The notes under the pieces were generated by a model that did not search any database, was not told the origin of the DNA, and saw nothing but the letters and a program-made list of their open reading frames with translations. DNA of 64,000 nucleotides from Chryseobacterium capnotolerans. GTDB taxonomy: Bacteria > Bacteroidota > Bacteroidia > Flavobacteriales > Weeksellaceae. A program made the position numbers and the translations under genes. The DNA lies in NCBI RefSeq assembly GCF_021278965.1, contig NZ_CP065589.1:4779001-4843000 (forward strand). Direction: 5' to 3'. Positions 8,480 through 17,349 of this stretch are shown in pieces. How positions within the stretch are numbered: the first letter of the stretch is position 1; each line of letters starts with the position of its first letter.

Positions 8480-8866
8480 TTATACTCCTATTAGGAATTC
8501 ATCAACCTTGTTTTTCTTAACAATGCCATCCTCTCTAATTTCATACACAACATCTCCTTGAAAATCAAAGAAATAATCTTCATCCGGATATACATTATTA
8601 GTAATTTTATGAATAATTTCTTTTAAGAGCTTTTTCCAAGATTGTGGATCTGCGTCTTTTTGTAAAAGATCAAAGGATATTTGAGAAGAATTATCCAAGT
8701 CAATATCCAAATATTCATCTTGAAATTTTCCTCCTTCATAACCGTGCTCTGTTGAATATAAATTAGAGATCAATAATACAGTATTTTTATACTCATTAAT
8801 AAGCTGAGTAAGTTCTGGTTTTTGTTCTAATTTGTTTCGGAACTTTAAGTGATATGTAATTGACAT
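8480..8866 (-). CDS. putative cognate immunity protein of the CdiA-type toxin
   Basis: The 128-aa acidic cytoplasmic protein follows the toxin stop codon by 9 bp, the classic position of an immunity gene. It has no signal peptide or membrane segment. Visible features are an N-terminal strand SITYHLKFRN, a helical middle (SWKKLLKEIIHKITNN) and a C-terminal DEDYFFDFQGDVVYEIREDG hairpin, somewhat like SitI3-type immunity proteins, though this resemblance is weak. The function rests on operon position, size and charge (inference). It should neutralise the nuclease domain of the upstream gene. Confidence 0.6.
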   Translation of the reverse strand: MSITYHLKFRNKLEQKPELTQLINEYKNTVLLISNLYSTEHGYEGGKFQDEYLDIDLDNSSQISFDLLQKDADPQSWKKLLKEIIHKITNNVYPDEDYFFDFQGDVVYEIREDGIVKKNKVDEFLIGV

Positions 8867-8875
8867 AATTTTAGT

Positions 8876-10996
8876 TTATTTTTTTAGTTTTAAGTAGTTA
8901 ACGTTTCCTTGCTTAGTTATATAAATAATTTCTTTCAACCCCTCTATTTCCCAATCTAAAAATTGTTTTTGTAGTTTTTGAATATCTCCATTCCAATTTT
9001 TCAAGTTTAGAACGATTCTATTCGTTTGATCTTTTCTAATTTTATCAGACACTTCTGTCCATATACCTCTAACAGCCTTATTACTATTATATGGGGAATA
9101 ACAATCAAAAATACTTCCTTCAATAATATAATCTGGATTTTTGAGTGTCGTTGAAATAGAGGGATTCTGCTCTATTTCAAAGCCTTTTTTTGCTAAAATT
9201 TCAGCAGCTTCATTTTCTAAAATCAATGATGTTTTTGTTGCATCATCCAAATTATCAGGAATTTTTGTTTTATGACCTTTGGGTTTTGCATTAGGTGATT
9301 CATTTTTACTAGGATTAGTCTTATTCTCTGCTTTTACTATTTCATCTAATTCCTTCTCTGCATTATCAAAAATCTCTTTAGTTTCTTTTTCGGCAGTTTT
9401 TTCTTCCAATTTTTTAGAAAAGTCATCAGATTGCTTTCTTAATGATTCATAATAATCATCCAAATATTTCTGATATTCTCGTTCTGTTATTAATTTTTTT
9501 TCCGTTGCAGTGGATACTCTTTTTAATATTGAAGCTTCTTCTGCTACTTTCACGGCCCTACCGGCTCTCGCCGCAGGGACAAGAATAAGAAGTATATCAG
9601 GAGTAAACTCCCCTAACTTTTTATACCAAAAATATTGATTATTCCCATATCGTAAATACCAATCAGGAAACTCATTTAAAGCTGTAATAAACTTTTCCCA
9701 AAGCTTTTTAATAAAGCTTTCAAAATTGAAAATAAGCTCATTTAAAAGATTTTCAAAAGCTTCCCCTAATACGTCAGTAAACACAAAGCCAATACCATCT
9801 CTCGCAATAATCATTGTTAAAGAAACTAAATCGACTAGCCCAGCAACAAACTCTAAACACCCATTCCAAAGACCGACTAAAAAAGCATTGAGGTTATAAA
9901 TCTCATTAAGCACTTCTCCTTCTGGTAAAATCTCATCCAATTGTTTAAGACCTTCATCTAATAAAGAAGAAAATCTTTCAAACAAATATAATAAAACATT
10001 GTTCAGAATTTCTTTAAATATTTTTTCTATAATAGCGTCATCATGATTAAGCTTTGAAATATTATCAATCTGCTGTTTAATTTTATTTTTTATAGATTCT
10101 TTTATCTCTTTCCTATTTTGAGGAACTATAACATTGGGAAGAAATGCGGGAGTAAATCCTTTTTTCAAAAGAGCATTCCAAAACTTTTCTTCTTCATATT
10201 TTTTTGTTCTCACCCAATGAGAAATTTCCAAGATTTTTTTAGGAATATTTAATCCTAAATATTCACTTCCTTGTAGAATGAGCAGAAACATAGACATATC
10301 ATCAAACTTTTTCTGCTTGAAATCATATTTAATTGCTTTTGCTAAGAGAGCTTTTAATTCTTTTGTATCAAGTTTTACTTCTTTATTAGCCTGAACAAAA
10401 TCTAAACTTGGATCATTTTTCAGTTCAAAAGGTCGCTTTAAAAACTCTTCAGCAAGTTCTTCCTCGTCTGTTTGTCCTAAAAATGGAAATTGAAGCTGAA
10501 GTTTTTTAATTGCTTCTTTTCCTAATTTTACTCTGATAATCTTTCCAAAATCAAATTTTCCATCATCTGTTTCAATAAAAAATAAGACCTCATTATCTTT
10601 AGGTTTAAAATCAGTACTAGCATACTGTTGTAGTATTTCTCTCCCATCCGGATGAGCATATACTTTAAACTGTATATCATCCCAACTTTCATTAATAAGA
10701 CTATTATAAAGCAATGTTTGTGAATAATTGAACTTTTGAGAAAGATCTACAATACTAAAATTAGATTCATTTAATATTCTTGCAGATCCATAAGCGGCTA
10801 ATGCCCAAGATGGTAGTAATTTATCCCAATATTGTCCAAAAGGGCTATTTTTGAATAAACTGATTTCATCAAAAGTATATTTTTTATCATTAAAAATACT
10901 TTGTTTGAGTAAATCATTTTGAATATTCTTTTCTAATAGAAACTTAGAATCAGATAAATTACCACTTCCTTTATTATTTAATATTTCTAAACTCAT
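8876..10996 (-). CDS. polymorphic toxin with C-terminal CdiA-type tRNase domain
   Basis: The 706-aa multi-domain toxin lacks a signal peptide or T9SS tail. Residues 1-365 are helical and unassigned. Residues 367-379 (YNLNAFLVGLWNG) begin a hydrophobic region with the AFxxGLWNG motif seen in Bacteroidota polymorphic toxins. DILLILVPAARAGRAVKVAE (468-487) resembles a pre-toxin segment, and 500-580 is a charged coiled-coil/Lys-rich linker. Residues 586-706 match the CdiA C-terminal PD-(D/E)xK-like tRNase domain: ENEAAEILAKKGFEIEQNP, NPDYIIEGSIFDCY (620-633), QTNRIVLNLKNW, LKEIIYITKQG. Immunity-like genes follow. Delivery route is unknown; the 1358-aa neighbour is a candidate partner. Confidence 0.85.
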   Translation of the reverse strand: MSLEILNNKGSGNLSDSKFLLEKNIQNDLLKQSIFNDKKYTFDEISLFKNSPFGQYWDKLLPSWALAAYGSARILNESNFSIVDLSQKFNYSQTLLYNSLINESWDDIQFKVYAHPDGREILQQYASTDFKPKDNEVLFFIETDDGKFDFGKIIRVKLGKEAIKKLQLQFPFLGQTDEEELAEEFLKRPFELKNDPSLDFVQANKEVKLDTKELKALLAKAIKYDFKQKKFDDMSMFLLILQGSEYLGLNIPKKILEISHWVRTKKYEEEKFWNALLKKGFTPAFLPNVIVPQNRKEIKESIKNKIKQQIDNISKLNHDDAIIEKIFKEILNNVLLYLFERFSSLLDEGLKQLDEILPEGEVLNEIYNLNAFLVGLWNGCLEFVAGLVDLVSLTMIIARDGIGFVFTDVLGEAFENLLNELIFNFESFIKKLWEKFITALNEFPDWYLRYGNNQYFWYKKLGEFTPDILLILVPAARAGRAVKVAEEASILKRVSTATEKKLITEREYQKYLDDYYESLRKQSDDFSKKLEEKTAEKETKEIFDNAEKELDEIVKAENKTNPSKNESPNAKPKGHKTKIPDNLDDATKTSLILENEAAEILAKKGFEIEQNPSISTTLKNPDYIIEGSIFDCYSPYNSNKAVRGIWTEVSDKIRKDQTNRIVLNLKNWNGDIQKLQKQFLDWEIEGLKEIIYITKQGNVNYLKLKK

Positions 10997-11050
10997 TTTG
11001 TGATTTTTAAATTGAATAAAGGCAAAGCTTTTAACCTCTGCCTTAGATTA

Positions 11051-11395
11051 TTATTTGCTAGAGCTTATTAATTCATTCTCAGGAAAAACAATCTTAAGTT
11101 TCTTCTCAGGATAGTATTTCTGTATACTCTCCTCATCCAGCACAAGAAGATCTATATAGTATTCTTTATCTAACAAAACATGAGCGTTTTTCAGTTTACA
11201 TTTAGCCTGCACCAAAACATCCCAGTCTTTTCCTTCCAGGGTATCCCAATCTTCAAAAGGAACCCGGCCTCTGCTTCCGAAAAGAAAAATCTTTTCTACA
11301 GCAGTAATCTCACTAATCTTATCCTTTAAGGTCGTGAGGCTATTTGGCAGCACTTTTTCGTGCTGCCAAATAGCCTCGAGTTTTACTCGGCTCAT
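11051..11395 (-). CDS. minimal nucleotidyltransferase-domain protein (MNT-like)
   Basis: This 114-aa pol-beta-fold protein has the signature FLFGSRGR followed after about 17 residues by DWDVLV (the metal-binding DxD pair) and a later IDLLVLDE strand giving the third acidic residue. Such proteins transfer NMP to proteins or RNA, as in MNT/HEPN antitoxins and AbiEii-like systems. No HEPN partner is visible here. It sits 17 bp after the 1358-aa gene and 54 bp before the toxin, so it is part of the cluster. Codons 7-20 are encoded by a perfect 18-bp inverted repeat. Role in the system unknown: toxin modification, neutralisation or delivery are all possible. Confidence 0.7.
   Translation of the reverse strand: MSRVKLEAIWQHEKVLPNSLTTLKDKISEITAVEKIFLFGSRGRVPFEDWDTLEGKDWDVLVQAKCKLKNAHVLLDKEYYIDLLVLDEESIQKYYPEKKLKIVFPENELISSSK
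11336..11377. repeat. perfect 18-bp inverted repeat at the 5' end of the nucleotidyltransferase gene
   Basis: Arms at 11336-11353 (GAGGCTATTTGGCAGCAC) and 11360-11377 are exact reverse complements around a 6-nt loop (TTTTTC). The repeat starts 18 bases into the coding sequence at 11395 and would form a very stable mRNA hairpin close to the start codon. Confidence 0.8.
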
Positions 11396-11412
11396 TATTA
11401 AAAATTAAAAGA

Positions 11413-14400
11413 TCAAATTAGAAATCGTGAAAGTGAAATATTCTGTGAATATTCTTCTTGAGTTATGTTAGTTCCATTTTTATCAGCCAATCTACTTGTT
11501 GAAATAATAAAACTATTTACAAATTTTAAAGACTCATCTGTAACTATTACTTCCACAGAATCTAATAATTCCGAATATGGGGGTTTTACAAACTTAAAAT
11601 GTTTAATTTTATTGATATCTATACGAAAGGTTAATCCAAAACCATCTTCTACATTTGGAAAAGCCTGAATACCATCAATTTTTGAAACCTCCTCTGCCAA
11701 TGCATAATAAAGAACAGAAGTACTCGAAGATGGTTTCCAACTTGCATCTCTATCAATTACAATCTCTTTACCCATACAATAATATTTTCTTGGAAATTCT
11801 CTCTTTTCATCAAGATTTTCAATGAATTCAAATTCACCTACCCTATCAAAGCTTTTAGCAGTAAACTGAATCCATTTTTCCCCAGAAGTATTTCCTCCTA
11901 AAACACTATCATTCTTTTCAAAATTAAATTTATCCTCAGTAATAACCTCTCCCGGCACTTCAAAATCATCGGGATTTTCAGCTGTAAATGGTAAAGCATG
12001 CCCCACTTTTAAACCAATACTTTCTGCCTGAAGAATATTTAATGTTGTTGGAAGTCTGGTAATCCAGGCTTTACCCTGTTTTATTCCTTTTGGTTCCTTC
12101 ATTTCATCTACAATAGATAAATAAAGCTCATCCCCAATGACAGGAACTTCTCCTCCATTCCAGATTTTACCGGTTGCCAGATAGAACTGCACCGCATCCT
12201 CAAACCCGGGACGTACTGTAGCAATTACTCTTGCCATACCACTTTGCAGGAAAGCACCAAAAAGAGGATCTGTATCTTCTGCCTGGTACATAGTTTCCCA
12301 GTTTTGCTTATTTCCCCAGTAGTAAGGATATAAATAATACGAAAGGTTTTCCCATTCAAAGGCCTGTTCCATGAACTTCACAAAAGCAGTATATCTGTCC
12401 AGCTTTTTATCAAGTTTGGTTTCATAATCAAGGAATGAGCTTCCTTCAGTTAATCCTGATAAACCGTAGCCATGAGTAGAGCCAGATGCTCTGTCTGCCA
12501 TATAGGAAATACAGTTTTTCCGAAGAATCGTATTTTCAATTTTTCTATAAAAATTAGGGTTTGAGCCTTTAATTTCAACAGCCTTGTTTAGCTCCTCTGA
12601 TAGCTTATTATTATATTCTGCCAAAGCTTGTTCATACGCCTGAATAATAGCATTAAATGCCTCCTGCTGCCATTGTGTTTGTGCTTCCTGGGTTAATCTA
12701 CATGTCGCAACCAAAGAACCGGTAACCCCTTTCATATCCCAGGAATTATAAGAAATGGTAATTTTATCTCTAATAGCATCCAAGGACATACTTACGGCAT
12801 CTGTAATTTGTTTGACGCCACAAATATAAGTAGTAGCCTTATTATACAAAGTTCCTCCGTTAAATAGGACTCCACCTCCGCCGGCTAACGATCCTTTTAC
12901 AGAAATAGCTTCATAATTCTCAGGAATTTTAAACTCATTATTATGGTACAAACCGGCCCATCTACCATTTCCATACGCATCATCTGTTGCAATATTTTTC
13001 TCCGAAAAAGCATGTGAAATATAAATAACAGGATCTAATTTTTTAATAGCTGTAATATTATACTTTCCAGCCCAAAAATTAAATACCGTATCGTTGGCCA
13101 ATGCCGTATAATTGGCCATGGTCATCGTTAAAGAAGTTCGTGGGTCTTCAGGCTTTACCAGTTTACTTTGTCCTTTCCCTAAAATATGAAGCCTTGCTGG
13201 CTCTGGGATCATGAATTCAAACATCATTCGTTTACCATAGTTGTAGATTTGGTTTTTCATCAGTTTATCTACCCATCTGTAAACACCTACTACATGCTTA
13301 TCTCCTTTGGTGTTATCAAATCCATGTTTGTTATTCTCCTCAAACTCATCAATAATCTTCTCAATTCTTTCTTCATGAACTTTAGTGACAATTCTGTCCA
13401 TTGCTCTTGAGGTAACATCCTGAGCCTGTGATACAGCCTGTCTTGTGCTCTCATCTTTAGAGCTATGGTGAGCATTACCCAATCCTAGACTAGTATTAAT
13501 ATTATAAGCTCCACCATCATAATTTGCATTTATACCAAATTGTGTATTGTTATCTGAAGACTCTTGCATCATTTTGGCAACCTCACTCTGCATCTCAAAA
13601 CGATTGGCAGTAGTTGTATCTGAAAGTTGTTCTCTTTCTTTATCAGTAGATTTAGTAGTGGTATTTTCGCTTCTCCTTAATTTTCTTGTAGATTTTTCAC
13701 GATATTCCCTAGCCATGATATTTTCAATGTGGGCAACCTCACCTTCTACATAAGCATGGGTAGTCTGTTCTACTTTTAAATAGTCTGCAATACCAATTTG
13801 TTTAAATCCAAATCCGGAAGGAATAAATGTATTATCCTCATCAATGACCACAGGTTCTTCCTCTTCCGTTTCCAGCCAAAATTTATCTGATAAACAGGCC
13901 CTCGCCTGTAATTTAGGAATATAAGGGCCACTCTTTTTACCATTAGTAAATTGAATATTAATATCTAAAGAAGCATCCTGTACTGTATTAAGATCTAATC
14001 CAGGCATACAGAGATCATTTAAAAAAATGGTATTCCCCGATCTGGATTTCATATAATAATCACTCGTAATACTTGGTAACCCATTTTTAGGAGTAAGTGT
14101 ATAAGAAATATATTGTACATCCCATGAAGAATCTGGAACAGTAAGAGACATATCAAAAGTATATCCTTTATAAATCCACTTCGGACAGATCTGATAAGTA
14201 AATGGAATAGAAATAGTTCTTGCCATAGGAACAACAACTCCGCCAATACTTGTATAAACTTCTTCATCTGCTTCAGTATTTTGAATAATACTATTATGAG
14301 ACTTTTCAAAAGCATCATTCATTAAAGAAGTAATCTCTGAAAAAGTATTTCTTCCGTCTAGCAAAGAATCAAGGCTGGATGCTCCGGTTGCAGCTAAGCG

Positions 14401-15489
14401 TTCTTTACCAGATTCCTTAGAAAAATCAAAGCCAAGAATATCCAATAAAGCATCCAAATCATCAGAATTTAGGGCCCTTAGTAATAATTCAGGTTCTATT
14501 TCCTGCCTGAAATTAAAATCAAATGGTGGTAATACTGGTTCCGGAACCATAGGTAATTGCTGACATGGATCTGTTGGATCATACTTTACCTCAGGTTTTC
14601 TAATCTCACAATATCGTTCCCTATTGGCAGCCACCTCAGCATTATATCTTTCAATAATAGGAGCAATTTCTCGCTGATATTCCTGCTCTCTCATTTTATA
14701 GGCATCCTGATACTCTGCTCTATACTTTCTTTCTAATCCTGAAAGGCTCTTTTTTAAAGCTTCAAATTTTGCAAGTTTTACTTTAGCAGTAGAAATAAGC
14801 TGCTGCTTTTTCATTTCTTCTGATGGAGGTGTTTGTTGTGGTCCTTCTGCAGCCATTCTTGAAGCAGCATTGGAAGCAGGGAGGGATTTTTCATCCATCA
14901 TCAATTCTTTAGGGAGAACAATTCTTGCCCCTAACATTTTTTTCATTGTCTCCTCATTGGATATAGGCAACACATATTGAGCCAATACCATTTGCATAAC
15001 AGTCTCCTTAATATAAAAATCTTTTTGAGTCACAACCTGGTAAATAAGGTTATTCCATAGATCAACACGACTTGGGGTAGGCTGTATTTCTGCTACAAAA
15101 AGCTCATTCCTTTTAGTAATAAACTCCTGAAATGTGCATTTATTTTTATTTTTTGCCAACCAGGCTCCAAATGTATAGAACGCTCTATAAGCTATTTTAA
15201 AAGCATTTAAGTTGTTGGCATTATTCAGATCAGAAGAAATACATTTTGGATTATTGGCATAATTTGCTGCACAAGCCTGCAATAGTCTCTGCTTAGAACC
15301 AGTTCCATTAACAACTGGCATATAAAAAGCATCATCACTCTTTAATTCATTCGGAATTGTAATAAATCTGTTATCATTTTTAGTATCATCAGACAATTGC
15401 GGACTTCTTAGGCTTACAAACCTGAAAAGAGTCTGTGATGGAGTATTTTCTACAGACACTCCTGTAGCTTTGTTTTCCATATTATTCAT
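11413..15489 (-). CDS. very large protein of unknown function, first gene of the toxin cluster
   Basis: No family recognised (1358 aa). There is no signal peptide, membrane segment or sorting tail, so it is probably made in the cytoplasm. Residues 1-200 include FRFVSLRSPQLS; 225-295 is a long charged coiled coil (RKYRAEYQDAYKMREQEYQR); 320-560 is beta-rich with ISIPFTYQICPKWIYKGYTF. At about 580-640, GEVAHIENIMAREYREKSTR leads into a Ser/Thr/Arg-rich stretch, then VYRWVDKLMKNQIYNYGKRM (736-755) and FEFMIPEPARLHILGKG. The rest is mixed alpha/beta. It heads a one-strand cluster with a nucleotidyltransferase, toxin and immunity genes, so a carrier, scaffold or delivery role is possible. Met4 is an alternative start. 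Confidence 0.75.
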   Translation of the reverse strand: MNNMENKATGVSVENTPSQTLFRFVSLRSPQLSDDTKNDNRFITIPNELKSDDAFYMPVVNGTGSKQRLLQACAANYANNPKCISSDLNNANNLNAFKIAYRAFYTFGAWLAKNKNKCTFQEFITKRNELFVAEIQPTPSRVDLWNNLIYQVVTQKDFYIKETVMQMVLAQYVLPISNEETMKKMLGARIVLPKELMMDEKSLPASNAASRMAAEGPQQTPPSEEMKKQQLISTAKVKLAKFEALKKSLSGLERKYRAEYQDAYKMREQEYQREIAPIIERYNAEVAANRERYCEIRKPEVKYDPTDPCQQLPMVPEPVLPPFDFNFRQEIEPELLLRALNSDDLDALLDILGFDFSKESGKERLAATGASSLDSLLDGRNTFSEITSLMNDAFEKSHNSIIQNTEADEEVYTSIGGVVVPMARTISIPFTYQICPKWIYKGYTFDMSLTVPDSSWDVQYISYTLTPKNGLPSITSDYYMKSRSGNTIFLNDLCMPGLDLNTVQDASLDINIQFTNGKKSGPYIPKLQARACLSDKFWLETEEEEPVVIDEDNTFIPSGFGFKQIGIADYLKVEQTTHAYVEGEVAHIENIMAREYREKSTRKLRRSENTTTKSTDKEREQLSDTTTANRFEMQSEVAKMMQESSDNNTQFGINANYDGGAYNINTSLGLGNAHHSSKDESTRQAVSQAQDVTSRAMDRIVTKVHEERIEKIIDEFEENNKHGFDNTKGDKHVVGVYRWVDKLMKNQIYNYGKRMMFEFMIPEPARLHILGKGQSKLVKPEDPRTSLTMTMANYTALANDTVFNFWAGKYNITAIKKLDPVIYISHAFSEKNIATDDAYGNGRWAGLYHNNEFKIPENYEAISVKGSLAGGGGVLFNGGTLYNKATTYICGVKQITDAVSMSLDAIRDKITISYNSWDMKGVTGSLVATCRLTQEAQTQWQQEAFNAIIQAYEQALAEYNNKLSEELNKAVEIKGSNPNFYRKIENTILRKNCISYMADRASGSTHGYGLSGLTEGSSFLDYETKLDKKLDRYTAFVKFMEQAFEWENLSYYLYPYYWGNKQNWETMYQAEDTDPLFGAFLQSGMARVIATVRPGFEDAVQFYLATGKIWNGGEVPVIGDELYLSIVDEMKEPKGIKQGKAWITRLPTTLNILQAESIGLKVGHALPFTAENPDDFEVPGEVITEDKFNFEKNDSVLGGNTSGEKWIQFTAKSFDRVGEFEFIENLDEKREFPRKYYCMGKEIVIDRDASWKPSSSTSVLYYALAEEVSKIDGIQAFPNVEDGFGLTFRIDINKIKHFKFVKPPYSELLDSVEVIVTDESLKFVNSFIISTSRLADKNGTNITQEEYSQNISLSRFLI

Positions 15490-15729
15490 TTTTTGTAATT
15501 TTGTGTAGGTTAAATAGGTTAAGATCTGAAGCTCTTTTTATTAGAGTGATTTCAGGTTTTAGCCTTATTTTTTAGGTGGTTTCCGGCAAAAAGATATCCA
15601 CCCTTTGGCTTTAAGTCCAGCTTCATTTTCTGTGTTTTTCTAATACAAAGATGCTACCCGAAAGCGACAGAAGTTGACGTATAAAAAAGAATTTTGATTC
15701 TATATCCTAAACCTTTGATATAAACAGTC

Positions 15730-15758
15730 TTGCATTTCTCAATATTTTAATACATTTG
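15730..15758 (+). promoter_or_regulatory. Bacteroidota-type promoter for the 15777 operon
   Basis: TTG (15730-15732), an 18-base spacer and TACATTTG (15751-15758) match the TTG-N19-TAnnTTTG consensus of Bacteroidota primary sigma factors closely. The start codon follows 18 bases later. The rest of the 287-bp divergent gap (15490-15776) shows no other clear element. Confidence 0.6.
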
Positions 15759-15776
15759 TTATAAAACATACTTCAA

Positions 15777-16286
15777 ATGAATTTCGAGCAGGTTAATCTA
15801 CACCTTGAAGCCTATAAAGAACATAACCAGATTCTGGATGCCGCACAATATCTGATCCACTCTTTTGATCTGGAACATGATAATTTTGCAGGCTTTGGAT
15901 TCAGGGAAGAACTTTCCCCTACTTCGATGCTTCTTACGGCAGAAGGAGAATTGGGTGGACCTCAAACAGTGATGATTCCCAGAAATTTATTTGATTTTGA
16001 CCTGAACCTTGTCTTAAATATGGTAGCCCATGAAATGCTCCATGTAAGACAAAAGGCTCCGGGACAGGTAGTTGAAGACAAAAATGAAAGAGAGTTTCAG
16101 GCTTACTATGAAATGCTTTTTCACAAAGTTTTCCCACAGGTTCCTGAAGTTTCGGACTTTCATAAAAAATTCTTTGGCGGAAAAGCCCTGGAATATTATA
16201 AAAGGATGGGTGAAGGTTCAGAATTACAACAAAAATATGCAGAACAGAAAACAGAAGTAGAACATTTAATTAATACATTACCATGA
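15777..16286 (+). CDS. putative zinc metallopeptidase-like protein (HExxH)
   Basis: The 169-aa cytoplasmic protein has a single zinc-site motif HEMLHVRQ within a helix (LNLVLNMVAHEMLH), the HExxH pattern of gluzincin-type peptidases. A downstream acidic helix (DKNEREFQAYYEM) could supply the third ligand. No signal peptide is present. No named family is recognised, and the protein is shorter than most peptidases of this type, so catalytic activity is inferred from the motif only. Its stop overlaps the csaA start (ATGA), placing it first in a four-gene operon with csaA, an exonuclease and a SUF-associated gene. Confidence 0.75.
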   Translation: MNFEQVNLHLEAYKEHNQILDAAQYLIHSFDLEHDNFAGFGFREELSPTSMLLTAEGELGGPQTVMIPRNLFDFDLNLVLNMVAHEMLHVRQKAPGQVVEDKNEREFQAYYEMLFHKVFPQVPEVSDFHKKFFGGKALEYYKRMGEGSELQQKYAEQKTEVEHLINTLP

Positions 16287-16630
16287 ACGTAAAACCAGAC
16301 ATCACTTGGGCAGATTTTGAAAAAATAGACATCAGATGTGGAACGATTCTTTCAGTACATGATTTTGAAAAGGCCAGAAACCCTTCCTATCAGTTGGAAA
16401 TAGACTTTGGTGATCTGGGAATCAGAAAATCATCTGCACAAATTACTTCACTGTATCAAAAAGAAGAATTGGTGGGAAAACAGATTTTAGCAGTCGTTAA
16501 TTTCCCTAAAAAACAGATTGCCAACTTCTTCAGTGAATGCCTGGTCTTAGGATTATATGGAGAAGATAAAAGCGATGTCACTCTTTTAGCACCTTCATTA
16601 CCTACTAAAAACGGAATGCAGGTAGGATAG
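16283..16630 (+). CDS. csaA: CsaA-family tRNA-binding domain protein
   Basis: The 115-aa product is a stand-alone tRNA-binding (EMAP/OB-fold) domain like Bacillus CsaA, which is reported as a homodimeric chaperone and tRNA binder. Family features are FEKIDIRCGTILSVHDFEKARNP at the N-terminus, LEIDFGDLGIRKSSAQIT, and QILAVVNFPKKQIANFFSECLVLG, with a C-terminal PSLPTKNGMQVG. The length is normal. Its ATG overlaps the preceding stop by 4 bp and the next gene starts 15 bp later, consistent with an operon. Confidence 0.88.
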   Translation: MNVKPDITWADFEKIDIRCGTILSVHDFEKARNPSYQLEIDFGDLGIRKSSAQITSLYQKEELVGKQILAVVNFPKKQIANFFSECLVLGLYGEDKSDVTLLAPSLPTKNGMQVG

Positions 16631-16645
16631 CAAATAAAAAACACA

Positions 16646-17346
16646 ATGATACAGAACATACCATTAGAAAAGGTCTTATTCCTTGATATTGAAACCGTTC
16701 CACAGGCCAGCTCCTGGGACGATTTATCTGAAACGGATCAGCATCTTTGGGATAAAAAGACAAAATTTCAAAGAAAAGACGATATTTCTGCCGCTGAATT
16801 TTATGACAGAGCCGGAATTATGGCAGAGTTTGGAAAGATCATCTGCATTACCATCGGAATGGTGGAAAAGAATGAAACTTTAAAGATCAAAAGCTTCTCC
16901 GGGCATGATGAAAAAAAATGCTTCAGGAGTTTGGAGAAATTTTCAACAGTCCAAGGTTGTATAATGTGATTCTCTGTGCCCACAACGGAAAAGAGTTTGA
17001 TTTTCCATGGATTGCACGAAGATATCTCATCAACGGGATGCAGCCTCCTGCTCCTTTCCAGATGTTTGGAAAAAAGCCTTGGGAGATTCCTCATATAGAC
17101 ACCATGGAACTTTGGAAATTCGGGGATTATAAAAGTTTTGTATCATTAGAATTATTGGCTCATGTCTTTGGTATTCCCACTCCAAAGGATGATATCGACG
17201 GCTCAATGGTTTCATCAATTTACTACATAGAGAAAGACTTGCAGCGAATTGTTGATTATTGTGAAAAAGATGTCTTAACTTTGGCAAATATTTTCCGGCG
17301 TATGCGCCAGGAAGATTTGTTGAAAAGGAATATCAATTTAGATTAA
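16646..17346 (+). pseudogene. predicted 3'-5' exonuclease of the PolB-related family (frameshifted as sequenced)
   Basis: DnaQ-like exonuclease (DNA_pol_B_exo2 type) that should trim DNA 3' ends with two metal ions. Exo I is VLFLDIETVPQ (DxE); Exo II-like is VILCAHNGKEFDFPWIARR; the C-terminal motif is RIVDYCEKDVLTLANIFRR (D..KD). The frame breaks at the A8 run 16911-16918. One extra A converts EKKCFRS into EKKMLQEFGEIFNSPRLYN and restores about 233 aa, the usual length. All catalytic motifs survive, so a sequencing deletion is the best explanation. It is the third gene of the 15777 operon. Confidence 0.85.
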
Positions 17347-17349
17347 AAA

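Noticed and set aside
8876..15489. Toxin cluster considered as T6SS, eCIS or classical CdiB/CdiA locus
   Set aside because: No VgrG, Hcp, sheath, baseplate, ATPase or TpsB-type transporter gene is in the window, and the toxin has no TPS or filamentous haemagglutinin repeats.
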